Shown: positions 7,542 to 12,660 of the stretch, piece by piece | Numbering within the stretch: position 1 is the first letter of the stretch | Layout: every line of letters begins with the position of its first letter | Source: an uncultured Clostridia bacterium | GTDB taxonomy: Bacteria > Bacillota > Clostridia > Oscillospirales > Acutalibacteraceae | DNA length: 12,660 nt | Direction: 5' to 3' | Assembly (NCBI GenBank): GCA_944384865.1 | Contig: CALWVC010000021.1 | Span: 1 to 12,660, forward strand | The notes under the pieces: generated by a model | What the model was told of the DNA's origin: nothing | The model's database searches: none | The model's input: only the letters and a program-made list of their open reading frames with translations | Position numbers and translations under genes: made by a program

Positions 7542-7573
7542 AATTTTAAACATCCTCCCGACGCAGTCTTTAT

Positions 7574-7610
7574 AAAACGAACAAACACGGACGGAAACCC
7601 GTCCGTGTTT
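7574..7610 (-). terminator. Intrinsic terminator after clpX
   Basis: A perfect 12-bp stem (AAACACGGACGG / CCGTCCGTGTTT, arms 7583-7594 and 7599-7610) with a 4-nt loop begins 3 nt after the clpX stop. On the minus strand it is followed by a T-rich run (GTTCGTTTT). The hairpin is strong; the T-run is interrupted, so readthrough to ysxC is possible. A TATAAA at 7569-7574 might serve ysxC, but no good -35 accompanies it. Confidence 0.8.
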
Positions 7611-7613
7611 CAT

Positions 7614-8918
7614 TTACTGCGCCCTTTTTTCAATCTGCGCCTGTCCGTCGGAATTGGGTTTTTTACTGCGCTTTAAAAACAGCGGCTGCGCGCCGGACGT
7701 CACACAATCCTTTGTGATTGTAATTTTTTCAATCGCCGGATCAGACGGCGCTGAAAACATGACATCCTGCAATACCCGCTCAAAAATACTGCGCAGACCC
7801 CGGGCGCCGATCTTTCGTTCGATGGTGCTGTCGGCGATCTGCCGCAGCGCATCTTCGGTAAATTCCAGTGTGATACCGTCCATTCTGAACAGTTCGGTAT
7901 ACTGCCGGACAATCGAATTTTTCGGTTCGGTCATAATCCGCATCATATCGTCGGCGTTCAGGCTCTTCAACCCGGTTACCACCGGCAACCGTCCTACCAG
8001 TTCGGGAATCAGGCCGAATTTAACCAGATCATGGTTGGTGATGCTTTCCAGAATTTTTCCATCATCCTGCTGATCGTTTTTCAGTTCTGATCCGAACCCC
8101 AGCGCCGCGTTTTTACCGATACGCCTGGAGATAATCTTTTCGATCCCGTCAAACGCGCCGCCGCATATAAACAAAATATTCGAAGTATCAATTTTAATAA
8201 ATTCCTGCTGCGGATGCTTTCTGCCACCCTGGGGCGGAACATTTGACACCGTTCCTTCAATAATCTTGAGCAGCGCCTGCTGCACACCTTCGCCGCTGAC
8301 GTCCCGGGTAATCGAGGTGTTCTCAGATTTCCGGGCGATCTTATCGATCTCATCGATATAAATAATACCCTTTTCCGCACGCTCTACGTCATAGTCAGCA
8401 TTCTGGATCAACCGCAACAGAATATTTTCCACATCTTCGCCCACATAACCGGCCTCGGTCAATGTTGTTGCATCTGTGATTGCAAACGGCACATCCAGCG
8501 CTCTGGCAAGGCTCTGCGCCAGCAGCGTTTTGCCCACGCCGGTTGGCCCGACCAGCAGCACATTGCTCTTACCCAGCTCCACGCCATTGTCCGCATCCAT
8601 GCTGCGAATCCGTTTATAATGGTTATAAACCGCTACGCAGAGCGCCTTTTTCGCTTCTTCCTGCCCGATCACATACTCGTCCAGATAAGCCTTTAATTCT
8701 TTCGGCGTTTTCAGCGGCTCCGACATCGTATCAGCCGTTTTTTTCCTGCGTCGAACAATCGGCCCTTCAAATCCGATAACCTCGCAGCACAGCCGGATAC
8801 AGTCGTCACAGATAAACAGCCCATTCGGCGCAGCGACCATATTGTCTACCTGATTTTCAGTTTTACCGCAAAAGGAACAAATGATCCGTTTTTCCAAGTT
8901 GTTTTCATTTTTCGGCAT
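7614..8918 (-). CDS. clpX: ATP-dependent Clp protease ATP-binding subunit ClpX
   Basis: AAA+ unfoldase that recognises tagged proteins and feeds them into the ClpP chamber. The 434-residue protein has the N-terminal zinc-binding domain (C14, C17, C37, C40), Walker A GPTGVGKT (124-131), the pore loop GYVG (157-160), Walker B IIYIDE (185-190), the RKH loop (233-235), and the sensor-2 region GARGLR. The ClpP-binding tripeptide, IGF in most ClpX proteins, reads LGF (273-275) here. Start ATG at 8916-8918 has GGAGG 5 nt upstream and begins 16 nt after clpP, so the two subunits are cotranscribed. A strong terminator follows the stop codon. Confidence 0.98.
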   Translation of the reverse strand: MPKNENNLEKRIICSFCGKTENQVDNMVAAPNGLFICDDCIRLCCEVIGFEGPIVRRRKKTADTMSEPLKTPKELKAYLDEYVIGQEEAKKALCVAVYNHYKRIRSMDADNGVELGKSNVLLVGPTGVGKTLLAQSLARALDVPFAITDATTLTEAGYVGEDVENILLRLIQNADYDVERAEKGIIYIDEIDKIARKSENTSITRDVSGEGVQQALLKIIEGTVSNVPPQGGRKHPQQEFIKIDTSNILFICGGAFDGIEKIISRRIGKNAALGFGSELKNDQQDDGKILESITNHDLVKFGLIPELVGRLPVVTGLKSLNADDMMRIMTEPKNSIVRQYTELFRMDGITLEFTEDALRQIADSTIERKIGARGLRSIFERVLQDVMFSAPSDPAIEKITITKDCVTSGAQPLFLKRSKKPNSDGQAQIEKRAQ

Positions 8919-8934
8919 AACAACCTCCGAATAA

Positions 8935-9516
8935 TCAGCGTTTCGCTATGACCTTATCAATCAAGCCATATGCAACGGCCTGCTCCGCACTCATAAAATT
9001 ATCGCGTTCGGTATCTTTCTGAATAACCTCCAGCGGCTGCCCGCTGTTTTCTGCCAGAATCTTATTCAAACGCTCACGGGTATGACTGATATGGTCGGCA
9101 TGGATCAAAATATCCGTCGCCTGACCCTGTGCCTGACCCAACGGCTGATGAATCATAATCTCTGCATTCGGCAACGCAAACCGTTTGCCCTTTGCACCGC
9201 TGGACAGTAAAAACGCACCCATTGAAGCCGCCATACCCATACAGATCGTAGAAACGTCACACTTAATATACTGCATGGTATCGTAAATCGCCAATCCCGC
9301 TGAAACAGATCCACCGGGGCTGTTGATATACAGGCTGATATCCTTGGTCGTATCCTGTCCCTCCAGATACAGCAGCTGGGCGATCACAAGGCTGGCGGTA
9401 GCGTCGTTTACCTCATCGGACAATACGATAATGCGATCGTTCAGCAGGCGGGAAAAAATATCATATGAACGTTCGCCTCTGCTGGTCTGCTCAATAACAT
9501 AAGGTACTAAACTCAT
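8935..9516 (-). CDS. clpP: ATP-dependent Clp protease proteolytic subunit ClpP
   Basis: Serine peptidase that forms the tetradecameric degradation chamber used with ClpX. The 193-residue length is typical. The catalytic triad is complete: S98 in GMAASMGAF, H123 in MIHQPLG and D172 in DTERDNFMSA. NSPGGSVSAGLAIYDTM (from residue 65) forms the oxyanion/strand region. The N-terminus MSLVPYVIEQTSRGERSYDI is standard, with almost no propeptide. Start ATG at 9514-9516 has AGGAAGG 7 nt upstream. It lies between tig and clpX, a widespread order. No CtsR-type heptad repeat is seen upstream; instead there is a striking paired palindrome (9541-9579). Confidence 0.98.
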   Translation of the reverse strand: MSLVPYVIEQTSRGERSYDIFSRLLNDRIIVLSDEVNDATASLVIAQLLYLEGQDTTKDISLYINSPGGSVSAGLAIYDTMQYIKCDVSTICMGMAASMGAFLLSSGAKGKRFALPNAEIMIHQPLGQAQGQATDILIHADHISHTRERLNKILAENSGQPLEVIQKDTERDNFMSAEQAVAYGLIDKVIAKR

Positions 9517-9540
9517 AAGTCTGCCTTCCTTTCTAAGCGG

Positions 9541-9579
9541 TTAAAACAGTTTTAGTATCAGCCACTAAAACTGTTTTAA
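9541..9579. repeat. Perfect 16-bp inverted repeat built of two 13-nt palindromes, upstream of clpP
   Basis: TTAAAACAGTTTTAGT (9541-9556) and its exact reverse complement (9564-9579) flank a 7-nt spacer. Each arm itself contains the palindrome TAAAAC-N-GTTTTA (9542-9554 and 9566-9578), with centres 24 bp apart. No U-run follows on the minus strand, which argues against a simple terminator for tig. The layout suits a dimeric repressor binding twice just downstream of the TATAAT at 9587-9592. A weak terminator or a 5' mRNA-stabilising hairpin is the alternative. Confidence 0.85.
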
Positions 9580-9586
9580 TCCAATA

Positions 9587-9592
9587 ATTATA
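9587..9592 (-). promoter_or_regulatory. Possible -10 element of a clpP promoter
   Basis: A perfect TATAAT lies between the tig stop and the paired palindrome, and would place the transcription start near 9580, right at the palindrome edge. No recognisable -35 is present at 16-18 nt and there is no TG extension, so it could be chance in AT-rich sequence. Confidence 0.35.
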
Positions 9593-9600
9593 AAGTCGCT

Positions 9601-11037
9601 TTATTCGTCTTTTTTCGCAACTTCAGCTTTTTTCGTTGCCGGTTTTTTAGCGGGTGTTTTTTTAGCCGCAGGCTTCTTTTCCGCTGCCTTCGTGCCGGAT
9701 GCAGCTTTTTTCGCTGCCGGTTTCTTTGCCGGTTCTTTCTGTTCTGTCGCCGCAAACGTGATCTGCGCATGCTCTTTTACAAACTCAGAAGCCTTTTTCA
9801 CCTTCAGATCTTTCACCAGATCCTTTTCAGGAATCGCGGCCTTAACCGCCTCCAGCTTCATTTTGTAATTTTCCGCATATTCGTTATACTGCGCTTCAAT
9901 TTCTTCTGCTGTAGGAACCAGATTCTCAACTTGCGCAACCTTTTCCAACGCCAGGCGCATTTTCACCTGTTTTTCCGCCTGCGGTTTATAGTTTTCACGC
10001 AGCGCGGAAACATCCGTTTGCATATATTTCATATACTGCTGTAGATTCAGTCCCTGCATCTGCAGCGTATAATCAAAATCCCGGATATTATCGTCAATTT
10101 TGGCTTCGATCATCGCTTCAGGAATTTCCGCCTTCAACCCGTCTACCAATTCATCAATGATCTGGCTTTCAACGGCGGTATCCGCCTCTTTTTCTTTACG
10201 CTCGGTAATTTTCTTTTTCAGATCGTCCTTCAGTTCGGCCACCGTGTCAAACTCGCTGACGTCTTTGGCAAACTCGTCGTCAACCTCCGGCAGCTCCCGC
10301 ATCTTGATCTCATGCAGCTTACATTTAAATACCGCTGCTTTGCCCTTCAACTCCTCCGCGTGATAATCCTCCGGGAAAGTGACATTCACATCAAATTCGT
10401 CATCGGTATGGTGCCCGACGATCTGCTCTTCAAAGCCGGGAATAAACTGGCCGGAACCCAGCTTCAACGAATAAGATTCGGCCTTGCCGCCCTCAAAGGG
10501 CTGACCGTCTACAGAACCGTCGAAATCAAATACAACGATATCGCCATCCTGCGCGGCACGATCCTGCACCGTTACCATTCTGGAAGCACGCTCCCGCAGA
10601 TGTCCTATCTCATGTTCGATATCCTCTTGTGTAGCTTCCGTCGCCGGCTTTTCAGCCTTCAGGCCTTTATACGCGCCCAGTTCAACTTCCGGCTTTACGG
10701 TAACTTTCACTGTAAACTCCACACCATTTTTGTCCATAGACTTTAAATCAAAATCTACATTTTTAAAATCTACAATTTCCACACCGGCTTCTTCCGCCGC
10801 GTTATCAATCGCCTCAGGATATAAAGAATTAAACGCATCTTCATAAAAGATGTTTTCGCCATACAGTTTTTCTACGATTCCTCTGGGCGCCTTGCCTCTC
10901 CGAAACCCAGGCACATTCATCTTTTTGACATTCTGCCGATACGCCTTGTTGATTGCCGCCTCAAATAAATCCGCATCAATTGTAATTTGCAGCTCATATC
11001 TGTTGGTATCCACTTTGTTTGACGATTTTAAACTCAT
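9601..11037 (-). CDS. tig: Trigger factor with lysine-rich C-terminal extension
   Basis: Ribosome-associated chaperone and peptidyl-prolyl isomerase that binds nascent chains at the exit tunnel. With ATG at 11035-11037 it has 478 residues, longer than the usual 425-435. The ribosome-binding signature GFRRGKAP is at residues 44-51. The FKBP-type domain lies around 155-245 (DGDIVVFDFDG, GSGQFIPGFEEQIVG), followed by the helical C-terminal substrate-binding domain. The last 45 or so residues (434-478) are a low-complexity Lys/Ala/Pro tail with repeated KKPAAKK-type units, which explains the extra length. The chosen start has AGGAAAGGA 9 nt upstream; an in-frame ATG at 11059-11061 precedes that site and is unlikely. 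clpP and clpX follow, as in many bacteria. Confidence 0.97.
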   Translation of the reverse strand: MSLKSSNKVDTNRYELQITIDADLFEAAINKAYRQNVKKMNVPGFRRGKAPRGIVEKLYGENIFYEDAFNSLYPEAIDNAAEEAGVEIVDFKNVDFDLKSMDKNGVEFTVKVTVKPEVELGAYKGLKAEKPATEATQEDIEHEIGHLRERASRMVTVQDRAAQDGDIVVFDFDGSVDGQPFEGGKAESYSLKLGSGQFIPGFEEQIVGHHTDDEFDVNVTFPEDYHAEELKGKAAVFKCKLHEIKMRELPEVDDEFAKDVSEFDTVAELKDDLKKKITERKEKEADTAVESQIIDELVDGLKAEIPEAMIEAKIDDNIRDFDYTLQMQGLNLQQYMKYMQTDVSALRENYKPQAEKQVKMRLALEKVAQVENLVPTAEEIEAQYNEYAENYKMKLEAVKAAIPEKDLVKDLKVKKASEFVKEHAQITFAATEQKEPAKKPAAKKAASGTKAAEKKPAAKKTPAKKPATKKAEVAKKDE

Positions 11038-11057
11038 GCATGTACATCCTTTCCTAT

Positions 11058-11079
11058 ACATAAGCCCTGCGGCTTATGT
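11058..11079 (-). other. Hairpin in the tig 5' leader
   Basis: A perfect 9-bp stem (ACATAAGCC / GGCTTATGT, arms 11058-11066 and 11071-11079) with a 4-nt loop lies directly before the tig ribosome binding site (11047-11055) and downstream of the predicted promoter. No T-run follows, so it is not a terminator. It could stabilise the mRNA or influence translation; its role is unknown. Confidence 0.5.
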
Positions 11080-11104
11080 CCGCGCACAGCGCCATAATAT
11101 TAAG

Positions 11105-11113
11105 ATTATAACA
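11105..11113 (-). promoter_or_regulatory. Extended -10 promoter for tig
   Basis: TGT directly followed by TATAAT (11105-11110) on the minus strand forms a perfect extended -10 element. The -35 position at 17 nt (TAGCAT) is poor, which is tolerated with extended -10 promoters. Predicted transcription would start near 11098, giving a leader of about 60 nt containing the 11058-11079 hairpin. Confidence 0.6.
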
Positions 11114-11188
11114 CAGACTTTACGAATATGCTATATAAATTTTTCATAATTTTTAACCGCCGGATTCTGCACACTTCAGGCAGTTGCG

Positions 11189-11875
11189 CTATATCCGAAT
11201 CTGCAACGGTGAAAATCCCAGCATATCGCAGCTCACACAGCGAAATTCCACACCCTGCACCACACCGTTGACCGCCTTATAGCTGCCTGCTTTATGAATA
11301 TGCCCATAATAACAACGGGTCACATGATGTCGATGGATCACTTCCATCATTTCCGTACAGACCGCTTCGGTCGTTACCGGCGGGTAATGTAAAAACAATA
11401 CCACTGGCAGTCCGGTCTTTTCAGCCTCTTTTAACGAAGCGTCCACCCGGCCGGCTTCCCGCAACAACACCTTGTTGTCCGCGCCCGCTGCATCATCGAA
11501 AAACCAGCCTCGGCTGCCGGCCAGCGCCATTCCCTCCGCTATATGACAATTATTGTGCAAAATGCGGATATCAAAGCCATGTTCATCAAAAAAACGCTGC
11601 ATCTTGGCCGCCGATTCCCACCACAAATCGTGATTGCCCTTGAGAATAATCTTTCGTCCCGGCAGGCGATTGATAAAATCAAAATCCGTTACCGTGTTTT
11701 GCAGCTTCATTTCCCAGGAAATATCCCCCGGAATCACCACTGTATCCGACGGCTCCACCATCCGGTTCCAGTTGGTTTGCAGCTTGCTTACATAATTTTC
11801 CCATCCTCTAAATACATCCATCGGCTTATTGCCGGATAATGATAAATGCAGATCGGAAATGGCAAACAGCGCCAC
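11189..11875 (-). CDS. Metallophosphoesterase (calcineurin-like)
   Basis: Predicted cytosolic phosphohydrolase with a binuclear metal centre; its substrate is unknown. The 228-residue protein carries all the canonical metal-binding motifs: SDLHL (D8, H10), GDISW (D51), GNHD (N81, H82), a HYPP motif in the second half, and GHIH near the C-terminus. The LPGRKIILKGNHDLWW segment resembles small stand-alone phosphoesterases common in Clostridia. The start is GTG at 11873-11875 with a GGGGTGAT site just upstream; the ATG at 11878-11880 is out of frame. There is no signal peptide. It lies 23 nt after thrC and may be cotranscribed with it; I see no clear terminator before the tig promoter. Confidence 0.88.
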   Translation of the reverse strand: MALFAISDLHLSLSGNKPMDVFRGWENYVSKLQTNWNRMVEPSDTVVIPGDISWEMKLQNTVTDFDFINRLPGRKIILKGNHDLWWESAAKMQRFFDEHGFDIRILHNNCHIAEGMALAGSRGWFFDDAAGADNKVLLREAGRVDASLKEAEKTGLPVVLFLHYPPVTTEAVCTEMMEVIHRHHVTRCYYGHIHKAGSYKAVNGVVQGVEFRCVSCDMLGFSPLQIRI

Positions 11876-11898
11876 GTCATCACCCCGGTTAAATTTGA

Positions 11899-12660
11899 TT
11901 ACAACCCCAATGACTGCCGGATAAATGCAGCCATCTGCGTTTTATCACAACAGGCCGTGTGAAGCACCGGCCGGGACTTCAGGTCGCCCAGCGCCGCGGG
12001 AACCGCCGTTTTTGTCACCGCCGCCAGCCGGTCTGTCATCTCAAATTCTGTCTGCGGCCGCACCCCGTCATCTATCGCCGTAAGCACGCTTTTGGCAAAC
12101 TTATAGGGCGACGCGGTAGAAACAATCACCGCCGGCGTCAAATCTCCGGTTTGCGTCTGATAATCTTCAAACACCTTCGCTGCCACCGCCGTATGCGTAT
12201 CGCACAGATATCCATCGTTGTTAAACAATTTCCGAATCGTTGCCGCCGTTTGATCATCATTGCAAAAACCGCCGAAAAACAGCTCCTGCAACCGCTGCCG
12301 GGCCAAATCGCTGATTTCATATTTGCCCGTCTCTGCCAACTGCTGCATCAACCCCGACACCGCCGATGTATCCCCATCGTACAAATGAAACAACAGTCGC
12401 TCCAGATTGCTGGAAATCAGAATATCCATCGACGGTGAGGTTGTCGTATAAAATGCCCGGTTCCGATCATATACACCGGTTTGTATAAAATCGGTCAACA
12501 CATTATTTTGATTCGATGCACAGATAAACCGACGAATGGGAATTCCCATTTGCTTGGCATAAAACCCTGCTAAAATATTGCCAAAGTTCCCTGTGGGAAC
12601 TACAATATTAAAGCCCTCGCCTTTCTGGAGCGTTCCATTTTTCAATAGGTCGCAGTATGC
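11899..12660 (-). CDS. thrC: Threonine synthase, C-terminal half (5' end cut by window)
   Basis: Converts O-phosphohomoserine to threonine with PLP. The frame stays open to the window edge, giving 253 residues, about half of the roughly 490-500 residue clostridial/fungal-type ThrC. The PLP-phosphate-binding motif VVPTGNFGNILAG is near the start of this fragment, followed by IRRFICASNQNNVLTDF and TTSPSMDILISSNLERLLF, and a C-terminal TASPYKFAKSVL segment, all characteristic of ThrC. The PLP-binding lysine lies upstream and outside the window. The TTG at 12643-12645 is not the real start, since similarity continues upstream. With lysA it is a second aspartate-family amino-acid gene here, but the two are separated by the Clp block. 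Confidence 0.95.
   Translation of the reverse strand, partial: AYCDLLKNGTLQKGEGFNIVVPTGNFGNILAGFYAKQMGIPIRRFICASNQNNVLTDFIQTGVYDRNRAFYTTTSPSMDILISSNLERLLFHLYDGDTSAVSGLMQQLAETGKYEISDLARQRLQELFFGGFCNDDQTAATIRKLFNNDGYLCDTHTAVAAKVFEDYQTQTGDLTPAVIVSTASPYKFAKSVLTAIDDGVRPQTEFEMTDRLAAVTKTAVPAALGDLKSRPVLHTACCDKTQMAAFIRQSLGL

Noticed and set aside
7542..7613. Upstream extension of ysxC to the first in-frame ATG (222 residues)
   Set aside because: The added residues are encoded by the clpX terminator hairpin and do not resemble the YsxC N-terminus.
9517..9600. CtsR or CIRCE heat-shock operator upstream of clpP
   Set aside because: Neither the CtsR heptad direct repeat nor the TTAGCACTC-N9-GAGTGCTAA element is present.
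9588..9770. Small Arg/Lys-rich open frame on the minus strand
   Set aside because: It is the tig tail read in another frame; low-complexity codons naturally give long open frames.
11038..11061. Eight-codon upstream extension of tig
   Set aside because: That ATG lies before the obvious ribosome binding site (11047-11055), and the conserved N-terminus begins at the inner ATG.
1..12660. Mobile element, CRISPR array, defence system, tRNA or rRNA
   Set aside because: The window is almost entirely filled by conserved housekeeping genes on one strand; no transposase, terminal repeats, regularly spaced repeats or RNA gene were seen.

Overview
This is an ordinary-looking chromosomal stretch of housekeeping genes from a low-to-mid GC Gram-positive bacterium, most likely a member of the Clostridia (possibly Oscillospirales/Ruminococcaceae, which is inference). 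The reasons are the tig-clpP-clpX-ysxC gene order, strong GGAGG-type ribosome binding sites, frequent TTG/GTG starts, a PurE with a GKAAHL loop, and purine biosynthesis in which bifunctional PurH is replaced by a stand-alone AICAR formyltransferase plus a PurO-type IMP cyclohydrolase. All twelve supported protein genes lie on the minus strand, so transcription runs from right to left. Gaps between genes are short and none exceeds 300 bases.

Read in the direction of transcription. At 12660-11189 are the C-terminal half of threonine synthase (thrC, cut by the window edge) and a small metallophosphoesterase. At 11113-7574 is a protein-quality-control block: trigger factor (tig), with its own extended -10 promoter and an unusual lysine/alanine/proline-rich tail, then clpP and clpX, closed by a 12-bp hairpin terminator. 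At 7541-5651 are the ribosome-assembly GTPase ysxC and lysA (diaminopimelate decarboxylase), which are tightly coupled. At 5647-4070 a good promoter drives an NfeD-family membrane protein and a QmcA/stomatin-like SPFH protein, followed by a perfect 11-bp hairpin with a U-run.

From 4051 to 1 is a purine operon: purE, purM, purN, purO and the AICAR formyltransferase (missing its last few residues at the window edge). Together these cover AIR synthesis (PurM), AIR/N5-CAIR carboxylation chemistry (PurE), GAR formylation (PurN) and the last two steps to IMP. purF, purC, purD and purK are not in the window. purM-purN and purN-purO overlap, and the other junctions are 16-17 nt, so the operon is likely translationally coupled.

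The most interesting signals are regulatory. The terminator-like hairpin ends only about 20 nt before purE with no visible promoter in between, which suggests attenuation of the purine operon. A perfect 16-bp inverted repeat made of two near-identical 13-nt palindromes sits directly after a TATAAT box upstream of clpP, and looks like an operator. I found no mobile element, CRISPR array, tRNA or rRNA, and no convincing undescribed multi-gene system.
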